Program-made: the position numbers and the translations under genes
The notes under the pieces: generated by a model
Databases searched by the model: none
Seen by the model: only the letters and a program-made list of their open reading frames with translations
What the model was told of the DNA's origin: nothing
Origin: Bradysia coprophila
Taxonomy: Eukaryota; Arthropoda; Insecta; Diptera; Sciaridae
Direction: 5' to 3'
DNA length: 64,000 nucleotides
Assembly (NCBI RefSeq): GCF_014529535.1
Contig: NW_023503493.1
Coordinates: 10,572,001 to 10,636,000 of the forward strand
Shown: positions 23,757 to 35,597 of the stretch, one piece after another
Position numbering within the stretch: position 1 is the first letter of the stretch
Layout of the letters: each line of letters starts with the position of its first letter

Positions 23757-25112
23757 TCCAGTGATTCCCGTTTTCTTAAATTTTACGTCAAAAATGTAAT
23801 TCGCCATGGACTAAAAATTTTGAGTGAAAATCGGGTAGAAATCACTCAACTGATCATCTGCTTCGACAGCAACGACAAAAATGAGCGATGATATCGATTT
23901 AATGAGATCTTATAGAATAACAATCATGCTCGAACAAATGAAGTAAGAGATTTATGACACATTGTGCAATAAGAAAGTAGTAACAGATTTTACTGTTAAA
24001 TCGCAGTACGTATGTTTGTCGTCAATAAAAGGTTAGTTTCTCTTTAATTAAAAAAAAAATTAAGTTCAAGAGAGCTGTTCAAGTTATCGTGTTATCAAGC
24101 GAAAGGTAAACCTCTGCCAAATATTTTCACATAGTGAACCTCTGCCATAGTGAATATTAAGATTAAGCTCTATCACAATGCTATACTATAGAATCTATTA
24201 CTTTATTTGATGTAAGTATTTTGCTAAGAAATTGATTTCAAATCTTTTATTTTGAACATGATTTTTGTCCGCATTAGGCCGCATTAGTCAGAGATTGTCG
24301 TTTTATGCATGAAGACGTTATAGATAATAGCCGTCCTCAACGGTAAAAGGTGACAGACATTTTCGAGTGATTTTGTATCGCATAGGACACATAGGATTTG
24401 CATCAAATTCATGGTATTCATACACCAGTGAATTTATTTAGGAGAGAAATAAGAGGTATAATGGTAATACAACCATAATATGGATATCTAGTGCTGGGCT
24501 TCAGATTAACTAAAAGAAAGTGATGAGCTATTTCTACATCGCTTCTTTTATGACATGGAAAAATGAATTCCTATGATATGTATGTGTTTAATCGGCCTAT
24601 TGGATTAGGATGACGAATACTTGTCGTCTGTAAAAAGTTCTGCAAGATAACAATAAGCTCAAGATATTCTGAGTATCTACCTAATCAAAATCGTTGTTTT
24701 CTACCTATTTATCTACGAATTTTGCAGAGTCTTGTACACGATGAATACAATCTTCTGTTACGCAACAGCAACACACACAAAAAACCAACTCAATGAAATT
24801 CAGCATTTTAACATAAACGGTCGTCAATGAACCTTCTTACAGGTAATTAGTAGTCAAAGTGCGTTCAATGTATCAGAATGGGGAATACATGTTCACAATA
24901 ATTGGCTTAGCATTGGCTGTAGAGGTTCACGTACAGGTAACATCGCTCGGTTTTCAATTGTTTTGTTATTGATCGCCAACAACTAAAGACGTACGCTGGT
25001 CTTAACACTTAGGTTTTTCTTACGCATTTTGACCAATAAAAAAGTGTTTTTTGTGAAAATTTATTCGAATTTTACCTGATTTTACCTGAAAGTTCAATAT
25101 CACTCAGCGAAT
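23757..25112. other. intergenic, upstream of the acidic secreted gene
   Basis: I see no coding exon. Small direct repeats occur at about 24110-24155 (aacctctgcca) and 24276-24298 (gccgcatta). A TATA-like or initiator element for the next gene is not certain. Confidence 0.4.
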
Positions 25113-26311
25113 ATGATGCGTTCCCATAAAATTCTTCTTATTTTTGGCCTGGTGAGTGTCTCCTGCTTGTGTTACTTTCGAAAAGTGGAAAAATAGCAAA
25201 TTTCCTTCCACAGTGCCCGATCATACTGACTTCTGCATCACCATTCTTCAAAACACTTCTCACAACAACAGAGACACCGACACACATCAGCGATTTCCGT
25301 AATCTACCAAGGAGTGACTCACGTGCCATAAAGCCGGACATTTTCCCTGGTTTCGATTTCCTGGATGAACCAACGACAATGCGACCAAAGACTCCGCTAG
25401 ACTTTTACGGCAAGGTCATCGGCGGGCTAGTCAACCGAGGTCGACAGACATACGAACGGATCGTGAACAATCTGCAGAAATTTGAAATCAATAGACGGGC
25501 CAGTCTGAGCCAGAAATTGGAATATCTTCCGGTTGTTCAACGGATCGTTGCGACTACGGAAAGTGTGCCAGAATCAACGGAATTTTTCGACGAAAAGTTT
25601 AAATCGTCGAAAGAGCACAATTGGCCAAAGAAATACTTTTCGTCGATTCTAACAGCCGTCGCTTTGAATAAGCTTCGTAATGCATCAGATCCGGAATATT
25701 TGAGCAAAGTTGTTGGTGCAACTGCCACCTATATAAATCCACTGTTAAATGTCTGGAAAAGAGCCACACTCCAGTTGAATTTCAGACGTAACACAACCGT
25801 GCTGTATCAACAGAAACACAACAATGATACCATAAGCAACATCACCTACCCATCACCCACTCTACAACAGCCGACGAACGAAAGCATTGGAGTAACAAAT
25901 CTTGTATCGAACCCATCATCGTCATTAGGTTTCCGGTATGCATTTTCAAAATATTTAAATTTGATCTCAAAAGGGTATGGCGATGCCGACGAAAATGAGA
26001 CAATAGCAGAATTATCGGATGGTGTGCCTTCGGGCGATGTCAATTTAAATAATAATAACACGATGGGTGTGAATGCTGTTGCTTTTCCAATCGAAAGAAT
26101 TGATGAACGAAACGACGATGATGATGATGCCGACGACGACGACATCCAAGCCAATGACGATAATGACGATGAGTTGAATGAAAATGGAAACGACGACAAT
26201 TTCGGAATTTTCATTTTGGAAATTTTTGGTACAATTGCTGGATTGACTTGGGGTGCATTTTCACAGTTACAGAATCTGTTTGCACAGAATGGAAAAATGG
26301 CAAATGAATAG
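25113..26311 (+). CDS. Secreted acidic protein, unrecognised
   Basis: Two exons, 25113-25151 and 25214-26311, join in phase through a 62-bp GT-AG intron and give 378 residues. The signal peptide spans residues 1 to about 22 (RSHKILLIFGLCPIILTSAS). The mature protein has a Thr/Pro-rich start, a helical basic middle (GRQTYERIVNNLQKFEINRR; YFSSILTAVALNKLRN), Asn-rich stretches with several sequons, and a dense Asp/Asn run near residues 328-352. It ends in a hydrophobic segment (FGIFILEIFGTIAGLTWGAF). Placing the signal peptide on a tiny first exon is common in insect secreted proteins. No family is recognised. It may be a fast-evolving lineage-specific secreted protein. Confidence 0.78.
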
Positions 26312-28574
26312 TAGAATGTTAGAGATGTATATTGATAGGGAAGCTGATGACGGAGACGATATGATTCGGTTGTAAATATTTGGGTGAGTCGAAATGTTTG
26401 CGAATTAAATAAAATTTGAATAAATGAATATTCCGGAAAAGACAGGCCTTGCTAGTGAATAATGTTGGAGGATTTTCTCTTTTTTGTATTTCAGGGCTTT
26501 GATTTTGATTAGAAGTAGCACAATCTTCTTGCTTGCATATCAATCACATCATTTTACAAGATTGGTTATTATTACTGAGGTGGCTACTGCCTACAAAATT
26601 CGAAATCAGATTATTTCGATATATCCTGAAAACCACCTGTTTGAAAGGTATCACTCATAAAGTGTGTCACTCATGATATAGCCTTCGCGCGCGTGATATA
26701 TTCTATGAATGATCCCTCACCGTATGCATTGTGTCGGTGTCCAGTTCGATGATGGAATGTAGTTGTGAATGTGCAACTTTTCCAAATTTTTTTAAATTAT
26801 TATTATTATTAATCGTATGGGACGTTACATTGGTTTATTTTCTTCTGCCGTAGATTACAAAATCAGTTTCTCGTTAAAAATTACTTATAGTCAAAGGTCA
26901 AAACGATTACTCATTCACTTCAAATCTCAATATCTGAATTTCTGATCCATTCGACGCCTTCTGCGGTGGCTTGATGCAGTGATTCCAATTTACGAAACGA
27001 CGGGACGAGCAGTAGTTGAGGATATTATTCCAATAAACTTTTCCAATGACTTTTCCAATAAACGTGCGAGAAACATCAACATGTTAAATATCAAGAAAGT
27101 TTCTTGAAGAAACTCAGAGAGAAACATCAGAGAGCCGGAGAAAAGAAATGGGTGAGACCTTAGTGACGCTGCATATGAATTTTCTTCCAAATAGAGAATC
27201 ATAAAACTTATAGTGACATATTTCTGGCCAAGACATTCTTCAAATCGATTTTTTACCATGAAACCATGATGGCTCATTTTTGGCCAAATGGAGAAAAATG
27301 TAGATCTGGTTGTGTTCTACATTTTTAGTTAATTAATAGAACTTTCGATATTTTTAATGTTGCGAATTGACAACGGACTATCAGAATATCTACGAGTAAG
27401 CGTTACATAGAAAGCGAAGGTCTGCTTCTTGATCTGATCTTAGAAAACAAAAATCTGCTTTCCAGTGTGATCCAATTCCAGGCTATGAAAGGTATGCAAC
27501 GGATGGAATCTATAGAAGTCAGTAGCAGTTTTTGTGACTAGAAATGGAGTCGAATTAACGAACCTTTCAATGGTTAAGGTTACCTTTGCCTGGTAGACCG
27601 TCCCCTCATCCAGAGACACTTCTAACATACAAGCTCGTGGGACAAATCCCCCGCAGGCCCCTGTCTCGTCCCCCCCAGTTGACCTTGCTCTCTCTAACAA
27701 ATCCCCCGCAGTGGGCCCCTAGTGTTCTTAGTCTAAAGGGTAATGTAAGGGCTCCCTACTAGAAAAAATTGGGCCCCTGCATAAAGCGGCCCCCGCACTG
27801 AAAAAGTCTTAAAAGTGTCTCTGCCCTCATCCTCGTTTTTCGCACACCAAAATTAATACGGTGTGTCACATGCACCTTGCAAGACATCATAACCGTATTG
27901 ATTGACACAGGACTGGCTTTATAGAAGGTTAATTAACATTTCGCGTCTATTTTCTTTATTTGGCAGGACTTTTTAGACTGAAGGGAAGGTACTAAATCAG
28001 AATTTTCGGGTAATTTCTGTTGTTCTACACGGTTTTTATTTGTCTGGAAAATTTCTTTTAATGATCAAATGCTTGGCGTCAGATCACTATAATTTTAACG
28101 AGCTCCTGACTGCAAAGCTCTACATAATACCTATATGCAATAAATCTCGTCTGATGAGTTATAAACTCGAAGAACAGTTATATAGCAAGGGAAAAGGTAT
28201 ACATTTTGAATATATATTACGACGCATTTGATGCGACATTATAGACTACAATTATATGTACGGTTCGGGAGCACTTAAAACACATTAGTGTTACTTTCCT
28301 GAACTGTAAAATCAATATGCAATCATTGGAAGCAATCTGAAATCTGAACATAAATGCTGTCCGATTTGAAGAGGCTGCTAATATGATGACCTCAAAATGG
28401 TGATTTCATAAAACTTTTAGAAAAATTCCATAGGATGGGGTTGCACAGTTTAAGAAAGTCAGGAACAAATTGGACTAAGTGAGACTAAATTGAAGTGCTG
28501 CTCATCATATTTCTTCCCATACGATTATTCCGAGGAGTATGGCTCACTTCGGCAATGTGTCGGGAATACACTCG
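26312..28574. other. intergenic, no gene seen
   Basis: An AATAAA-like signal at about 26408 may end the acidic gene's transcript. Positions 27600-27790 are unusually C-rich for this window, with repeated caaatcccccgcag at about 27643 and 27700 and gggcccct copies. This looks like a decayed repeat. No exons are seen. Confidence 0.5.
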
Positions 28575-29865
28575 CGGAATTTTGAAAACCGACACATTTA
28601 CTGTTTTCTAGACCCGTACGAAGTACTGGGGTCTTATAGGTTTACGCATACGTTTGTAACGAATTGGACTCCCTGAGTAAGGGGAAACCTATTGTGGTTG
28701 TCTAGAGATGCCAAATCCGCGAAAAAAAAATATCCGTCTGTCTGTCCGTCTGTCTGTCCGTCTGTCCGTCTGTCTGTCTGCACGAAAACTTGAGTAAAAC
28801 GCATCCGATTTTGAAAATTCTTTTTTTTCCCGTTTGGTAATGTCAAAAGACAGGCTAAGTTCGAAGATGAGTGATTTTGGATCGACCCCTCCCGAGCTGT
28901 GGCCCAATAAGTGCTTTACGGTTTTTCGAAAATATCTCCGGACATTTAAACGTTAAACTTGTAAGTGATACGTCAAATAAAAGGTATTTACAATACCGAT
29001 CGACAAAAAAAAAGTTTATGGAAATCGGATGACCGACTCGTGAGTTAGACCCCTTGGTGTGGAACAGGCACAGGGCGGCAAGCAGTTTTTGCTTGTAGGT
29101 CGGCCACATTTGAACATATTTCGTCTGTTTTAGCTTTATTAGATAGGTATTGACCGTACCAATCAGGGAAAAAAAATTTTATGAAATTATTATTTTGACA
29201 ATATCTCGAGTAAATTTTGACCGAATTTCATGAATTTTTTTTTGTTTGAAAGGTATTAACGAATGTAAAGCGTCGGTACTATTTCCGGTCTCCTAACAAA
29301 ATGGCTGCCGGCGGCCATATTGGATTTTAGTAAAACGATATAAAGTGGAAAAATGATGCTTAGAGAGTTTCTGTTAACATGGAAATAATGTGTTAAGTGT
29401 GAGGGGTTTCAGGGATTCCATATATGGACATCTATATATACCTATATACAGCTATATTGAGCTATATACAGGCATATAGAGCTATATAATAGCATATTCC
29501 TCTGTGAAATGTTTATTTACAGTGAAATATAGGTAAATATAGCGGTATATAGCTGTTTAAATAGGAATTTATGAAATTTGACTTCGTACGGGGCTGTCTA
29601 TATTGCCTCCGGCAATTTAATTGTATATGATAACAAGGCAAAGAGTGGATAATGTAAGTGATTTAAAAGGAAGAATAGTTTTTCAGCAGAGAAGAAAATG
29701 AAGTAAGAGAAATGAAGAGTTTCACATTAAAGGCTTTTGATACGAATAGGTGTTTCGTACGGGTCGGCGTTAGCTATGTTTTTTTGTGAATTTTGCATGC
29801 ATTTTTAAATTGGAGAAATCAGAAACTCAAGTAAAACAGAAAATGTGTCGGTTTTCAAAATTCCG
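28575..29865. mobile_element. 1.29-kb element with 25-bp TIRs and (CCGTCTGT)n
   Basis: A perfect 25-bp inverted repeat (28575-28599 and 29841-29865, starting cggaattttgaaaaccgaca) encloses sequence with cccgtacgaagtac near the left and ttcgtacggg near the right. A CCGTCTGT microsatellite lies at 28731-28782 and an ATATAG-rich zone at 29420-29560. It resembles the 1.4-kb elements at 39828 and 59751 at the cccgtacgaagtac motif, the CCGTCTGT tract and a gattttgaaaatt stretch. No protein is encoded. Confidence 0.7.
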
Positions 29866-30306
29866 TCTGTACATTTCCAATTTTCCGATGAAATGAAACA
29901 ACAAATTTTGTCAATTCAAACAATTTATTCATTTGCGTTAATTCGTTGTCTTTTTAGTGCATATTTGCTAATAAAGTGAATTTCGTCACCGAGAAATTCC
30001 TCTTCCATTTCACCGTTACGGTCTTTTCAGAAATGGAAAAGTAAAACTTACCGGTAATTGTGAGGTACTTAAGTTTACATCTAATGCTTATAATTTGATC
30101 CGTTTCCTACTAGTAATCGAAACATTTTTTTTTAATATTTACATGCCACATGCGACCGTCCTGTTCATATTTTGTTGCATTTAGCATGTAAAATCATCTG
30201 CAAATAACTCGAGGTACAAGTGAGATGTGAACTTTTCGTGGTGTTTACTGATCCCGACCTCGACTCGGATTGATAACACGAATATTGGACCTGTCATTCC
30301 TAGGTA

Positions 30307-30558
30307 AAGCTCGGAACAGGTCAAATGCAGGTCACGCAAAAGTAGTTCGTTCAGCTCATAGAAAGTGCTGCAAGAAATCTAAGTTTGTATGGTCTGCAGC
30401 AGTTACTTTACACTCTCTAAACTGATCAATTTCAGGTCCAACCTTACAGGTAGACCTAAAGTTGTTCCGTTTGGAGATTTAAATAGGACTAAAGTCAAGA
30501 TCTTTACAGGTCACCCGAGTTAATTTTCCATGACCCGCATATCACCTGTTCCAAGCTT
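30307..30558. mobile_element. TA-flanked MITE, AAGCTCGGAACAGGT termini
   Basis: Inverted termini (AAGCTCGGAACAGGT left, AAGCTTGGAACAGGT inverted right) bound 252 bp with TA on both sides. The body has scattered aggtc/gacct motifs that also pair. Confidence 0.68.
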
Positions 30559-30922
30559 TATTTATGGTAATGACAATGGCATCGTTCAAAAAAGATGTCC
30601 GTTTTTTTTTGCAATAAAAATGCATCTCCAACGTTATGAGTTAAAGGAAAACCGCGGACATGGCACTAGGAACTTTGAAAAACAACTAAGCAAACTAAGC
30701 AGACGTCTTTTATGGACGACACCCATTTTATAACAAATTTATAACTTTTCTCCTAACTTTCCTATCATTAAAATGTTGTTAAACGTTAAAGCGACATTTC
30801 CATACTAAAAATTGCATACACACCGAAAGGTTAACGGTCAGCGTTCAGTCTTTATTAAATGTTCCGATAAATTTAAAAAAAATTGAAATCAACTAAAATT
30901 TAGCTTCAAACAGGTTAAATGT

Positions 30923-31303
30923 TCATAAAGGATTGCCCTCTTCATAACCGTGATCGTCTTCATCGTCGTCGTCATCATCGTCGACATCATCGAAATCCGA
31001 ATCGGTTGTCCATGAATCCGAATCATTTAAGTTATCGTCGACAATTTCGTCTTCATCGCCCTAGAAGTGTAAAGCGGAAATGTCTCTCTCAATTCAATCA
31101 TCAAACAACGATTTGTTGGCAAAATGTTTCCTACTTGAAATAGCATTCGCTCTGTGTGCACATTAATTTCAACCTGCATCCGAATATCCATTACCATAAA
31201 TGCGCCCGTTATTATAATCGGTAGGGTGACCCTAGAGTCCCAAGCCAATTTAGTGAGGAACAGAAATGTTTGACGAAAGGCATTCATAATTGGGCCGCGA
31301 TTT
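30923..31303 (-). CDS. 3' end of a gene with an acidic C-terminal tail (partial)
   Basis: Two exons are proposed: 31303-31174 (incoming codon split, reading NRGPIMNAFRQTFLFLTKLA then WDSRVTLPIIITGAFMVMDI) and 31060-30923 (GDEDEIVDDNLNDSDSWTTD followed by an Asp/Glu run and EEGNPL, then TGA). Both have AG acceptors with pyrimidine tracts, and the phases agree. The first segment is amphipathic to hydrophobic and the tail is strongly acidic. I found no upstream exon, so the gene is either partial in my reading or a remnant. The frame also reads through the proposed intron to a stop at 31027. The protein is not recognised. Confidence 0.4.
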
Positions 31304-32315
31304 CTGGAACAAAAAAATTGAAATTGAAATGACTGTGAACAATTTTTTGTTGTTGTATAACGGGAGGGATAAGACGTATAAATGGATGGCGAGCATGGCA
31401 GGGCTTATTCTTTTGTAATTTTATTGTGAGAGAATTGTGAAAGCGATTTTAATAAATTCGGAAAAAAATCCGAAAAAGTCGGAAAAAGTTCCGACAAATT
31501 CCTACAGTTAACGTCAATGAAATTTAAACATTAATATGTGCTTCTGATGTTTTTCAGGTGGTCCACAGATCCACTCATACAAACGTACTTATACGTCTTA
31601 TGCGTATAAACACATTTCAGCAGTTTTGCTTGTATTACTTGACCAGCTGTAAAACAAATGAAGGAAATTTTTATCTAAATTTCACTGACGTCAACTGTAG
31701 ATACTTTTTTTTCTAAATTTTTCAGAATTAAAACTACCAACTGCCAAACTACCAATAAACACTGGAGCATGGGATACATATCAAGGCGTAATGATAGTTA
31801 ATTTTGAATAGCACAGCCAAATAAAAAGACAATTCGTTAAAAATGAGTGAAAATAAGAGTAATTTTTATTGTGCTCGATTAATCATATACAAAAATCTGC
31901 TCCAGTAAGAATAATATTTTGCTGGCTTAATCACTAGTTTCATAATATAACAGTTATGATAGCCCATCACCTCGATTTAAAATTTGAATTATTTTTGAGT
32001 AATAGTTTTGTTTAAATTAAATGATGAATTCCATTCTAATTGGGACGACGAGTAGTTACAGCGACTTTGTTTTTGAAAATTAGAAACGCTTCAACTGACA
32101 CGGCTTTTTACAGTGACACTACCGCCTTAGGTGGTCTAGCACTTACAATGAAGAAAGTTTCCCATCTTTACTCCGTTTCACCTACTGTCAATGTTAGAGC
32201 CTCGACAAGTGGTCTCTTTTATTAAAATGTGAACTTTAAAGGATTTGAGAGAATGAAGAATAATTACGGCATGTTTCATTTTCATTTACATTGCCTAATC
32301 ACGTCAAGCATTGTA
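31304..32315. other. intergenic, no gene seen
   Basis: The stretch is AT-rich without convincing exons. I looked on the minus strand for exons joining to 31303 and found none with good splice sites and phase. Confidence 0.4.
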
Positions 32316-32421
32316 CTTACGAGGTTCAAGTTGTTATTTGACAAGTGGGGAACACAGCCCTCCACTTCGGGTCGGGCTGTAACATCCCACTTATCAAATA
32401 AACAACTTGGAACCTCGTAAG
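32316..32421. mobile_element. 106-bp TA-flanked MITE, CTTACGAGGTTC termini
   Basis: Arms of about 35 bp (cttacgaggttcaagttgtt and its inverted match) enclose a GC-richer hairpin (cagccc/gggctg). TA lies at 32314-32315 and 32422-32423. Confidence 0.8.
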
Positions 32422-32795
32422 TAATATACTATTATCGACACAGAAACTGTGTTCTGTTGTGTTGGAGTGGTAACACCAATGGAAAAAGTCTTCCAAAGGA
32501 ATAGGAATGCCCGTAACGGAGAACTTTCTTAAATTATACAAGACAAGTCAAGTATAGTAGCCCATTACGTATTGGCTTGGAGATTTTTATTTTGTAACTC
32601 GAGGAGACTCCTCTATTACTTTACACGTTGACATTCATTTCTGGTCCTATTATGTCAAAATGGCACAAATGATAAAAATCAAGCTTCTTGGGTGAAACTT
32701 CTTGATTATCCCATGGAAATGCAAGGCTACTCGCTGCAACGCTTCATACCATGAATATTGAAATTATCTAAGAGTAACTATATAGTGTTAAAAGG

Positions 32796-32942
32796 GTGTC
32801 GGGGAATCTCGCACACGCGATCATAGTATGCGTCCTTTTACGACATGTAACGAAAAGTCATGACTGTGCGAGATTCACCACTTAGAGGTGAATCTCGCAC
32901 ACCATGAATTTGTGTGGTGTGCGAGATTACCCTACCCCGTTA
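32796..32942. mobile_element. multi-hairpin MITE with repeated gcgagattc motif
   Basis: Outer inverted repeat: gtgtcggggaatctcgcaca against tgtgcgagattaccctaccc. An inner perfect-looking hairpin (gtgcgagattcacc/ggtgaatctcgcac) lies at about 32865-32900. The aatctcgcaca motif thus occurs four times in alternating orientation. Confidence 0.65.
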
Positions 32943-33872
32943 AAAGAGCGGAAAAACAGGGGCAAAACCAGTTAATTTAACTGAGCTCAATGGGTGATAC
33001 GTGACATTTTCTACTCTCTTTTGACACTCTATACCTAGAGGAAATTTCGAACAAAATTATGTAAAATATGTGGTCCCAACACGAAATACGAAATGTTTGG
33101 TAGTATGTTGTTGTCGTCATAATTAATTGGGCAAATTGAACTGTCTGAAGCGTCAACGCGTACATGTATTGATGTAAAATCGTACGAAATGTGCATCTTA
33201 TACAAACTGATGTTGGGGACACATTTTTTCGTTCGAAATACCAGTTTAGTTATTATTAGTCTAAGGAAATTATTATTAACTTGGAGTTAACACCAAATTT
33301 CGTAGAGATTCAGAGAGGCTCACTATTGGGATAAACTTTGTTCAAACATCTGACTTTGAACTTGTCTACTAGTTCGCTAGTAGGTGTATAGTAAAAGGTC
33401 AAGGTTATGTTAATCGAAGCAAATAGTGATGCTAAGTAAGTTGATAATTTTGTTGTTAATCAACTTATTGGTAAGTTTGCTGATGTGTCATTTAGCCAAT
33501 TTAGCCAATTAGAAACGCAGATCGTCGATTATGTCCACAGCACATTAAACTTAACTACACTACGAACTGACATTGTCAAACTGTTTGGATTGCACCCATT
33601 CGTCTATTTTCTCAATGAGATTCATTTGCTGCTAGTATACAGATCTACTGCGCAAAAACATAAAAAATTCAAATATGACAGAGAGAGAGATTGTCTTATC
33701 TCGGCTGGTGTGAAATTTTTTTTATTTCCGAGACCTTTTTTTGGTAAACCGTCCCAGTTAGAATGGAATTATAAACAAAAAACGAAAATAATTGCCAGGA
33801 AAAGCTGATTCGAGCAGTTAAATAAACATGTTCCTAAAAAAAGCGGAATGTTCATCGGCACAATGCCGTTTT

Positions 33873-34658
33873 CTAATCGTAGAAGTCAACATGATCGCCA
33901 GAATTGTAATCTCCTTTTTCAACTATCTCCAAAAATCGTTTCGTCGTCTGTACCGGTGTTAAAATCGTTTTAGCATCACGCAAACCCTTAAACATATTCT
34001 GAACATCCGGCGAGCAAGAATTGGCCTGCGCATCAATCGTCATATCGGTGTCAACCGGTCCCGGCGAATAGTTCAGCACCAAAACATTTTTCTCCTCGAC
34101 GGCTAGTACTTTGAAGAACATTTCGCGGGCCGCTTTACCCGAACAGTACAGTGCAAACGATTCGAACGGAGCCACTCCACATTTCGATGTTATGTTCACC
34201 ACAAATTTTTTCGTCGCACTGAACATGCTCATGAAGACTGAGTTCAACGTTGCAATGGAGAATACATTCAGATCGTAATACTGTCGCCACAGTTCGATGT
34301 TGTTGAGATCTTTGGCTTTTTTCGTAATGTCACCAATGGAACCGACATTGTGGATAATGTAGGCCAATTCAAAGTTTTGATCTGATTTACCCAACGAAGT
34401 CTGAAGTTTGGTGGTGATATCGTCGACGCTCGGATTGGACAGATCGACTGAGTATGTATCCACCTGTAATTCCGGATTGCGTAGTAGAATCTGTTCCTTC
34501 GTAGATTCCAGGTCTTGACCATTTCTGGCTAACAACACAACCACCGATCCGGGTAGCATTTTGCTACCGTTTTCAATTGCCAACGCTTGGCCGATACCTC
34601 GCGACGCACCCGTTACGACAAAAAATATTTTCTTGTTCAACTGAATTGCATTCGCCAT
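33873..34658 (-). CDS. Sptr: Sepiapterin reductase
   Basis: This single-exon gene of 261 residues has the usual length for sepiapterin reductase. The enzyme is a cytosolic NADPH-dependent short-chain dehydrogenase that makes the last reduction in tetrahydrobiopterin synthesis, feeding aromatic amino acid hydroxylases and insect pteridine pigments. The NADPH-binding motif TGASRGIG is at residues 16-23, followed by the ARNG segment, a VDLSNP acidic contact, the HNVGS loop, ITSKCGVAPF and the YCSGKAAREMFF catalytic Tyr/Lys motif. NYSPGPVDTDM follows. The ATG at 34658 is chosen because it sits directly before the core fold in a good context (aaccatggc). Only 87 bp separate it from the stop codon of the CCDC32-like gene upstream on the same strand. 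Confidence 0.95.
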   Translation of the reverse strand: MANAIQLNKKIFFVVTGASRGIGQALAIENGSKMLPGSVVVLLARNGQDLESTKEQILLRNPELQVDTYSVDLSNPSVDDITTKLQTSLGKSDQNFELAYIIHNVGSIGDITKKAKDLNNIELWRQYYDLNVFSIATLNSVFMSMFSATKKFVVNITSKCGVAPFESFALYCSGKAAREMFFKVLAVEEKNVLVLNYSPGPVDTDMTIDAQANSCSPDVQNMFKGLRDAKTILTPVQTTKRFLEIVEKGDYNSGDHVDFYD

Positions 34659-34745
34659 GGTTGCCGTTTTGAGATTCAACTAAAACTAAGAAAAATACGA
34701 AAAACCAAACGAGATCGCTCACCCCACTCAAGCAACGAAAATTTT

Positions 34746-35253
34746 TTAGTTTTTCGATTCGGTTTCGTTCTCCGCCTGATCGACGTCTTCGGTTGTTTCG
34801 GTCGCGGCTAAATGATCGTGTTTGATAATGTGGACGAGCTCAGTGGTGTTCAGTGCTTGTTCTGGAATGATGTGACGCACTAACTGCAACACTGGTCGAT
34901 TGCTACTGTCGTCGAAATCCAAGTCCGAATTTGTTGGTAGATCGATCGTTCCGTTCAGCAGTTTTTCCATACACTCCTCCCGCCGATCAGTCAATTGTTT
35001 CAAGACGCTGGTGTTGGTTTTCAATTTGTTTAGTTTCTTTTCTGCAACATCGAAATGTATAGCACACTCTGGTTATGACAAAAGAACTCTCGGAAAAATC
35101 TTATCAAATGCAAACTGGTTTTTCACCTAAACTTTTCAAATATTCCTCGGAGTCGGGTAGTTTTTCAGCCGATGTTGATGTAAAATTGTCTTCGAATGTC
35201 GTTTGAGTTGTTGTTCCACTTTCACCAGATTCACACCAAGGATTTTGACTCAT
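34746..35253 (-). CDS. CCDC32 homologue (AP2 adaptor assembly factor)
   Basis: Two exons, 35253-35127 and 35041-34746, give 140 residues with an 85-bp intron and matching phase. The diagnostic block is LPDSEEYLKSL followed by EKKLNKLK, close to the DSEVYLASLEKKLRRIKG stretch of vertebrate CCDC32, then a predicted helix RREECMEKLL and a less conserved acidic C-terminus. CCDC32 is a small cytosolic protein that helps assemble the AP2 clathrin adaptor. Vertebrate forms are about 185 residues, so this is short at both ends. It starts MSQNPWCESG at 35253. Sepiapterin reductase follows 87 bp downstream on the same strand. Confidence 0.82.
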
Positions 35254-35597
35254 TTTTATTTACGTTTTTCAGAAGAAAAAAATCATTTTGACATTTGTGT
35301 CAATTGCCATTCAAATTGGTACATCAGCGACATCTCGTTGAATGTTATTTCGTCCGTTTTATTCGAAAACAACTTCACATCGGTACGGAATTTGAAAATG
35401 TGAGAAACTGCTTTGTCAGAAGTAACGAATTGATGGCATGTTCGTTAGATATTGTTGGCCAATGAAGAAGCCAATCAAAGTAACTAAAATGGACAAGACT
35501 AGAAACGAGTTTTTTTTTCTCTTTTTAGTACTGCGTAATTGGGCAAGGCTCTAGACTGTTGGGACCCCAAAGTTTACAGCTTTGGTAATTGGGTGCT

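Noticed and set aside
28634-28907. Frames rich in RTDRQTDGQ repeats
   Set aside because: They are translations of the CCGTCTGT microsatellite in the repeat element, not a protein.
30919-31143. Plus-strand His/Arg-rich frame
   Set aside because: It is the antisense of the Asp/Glu-rich exon at 30923-31060, which has proper splice sites and a stop.
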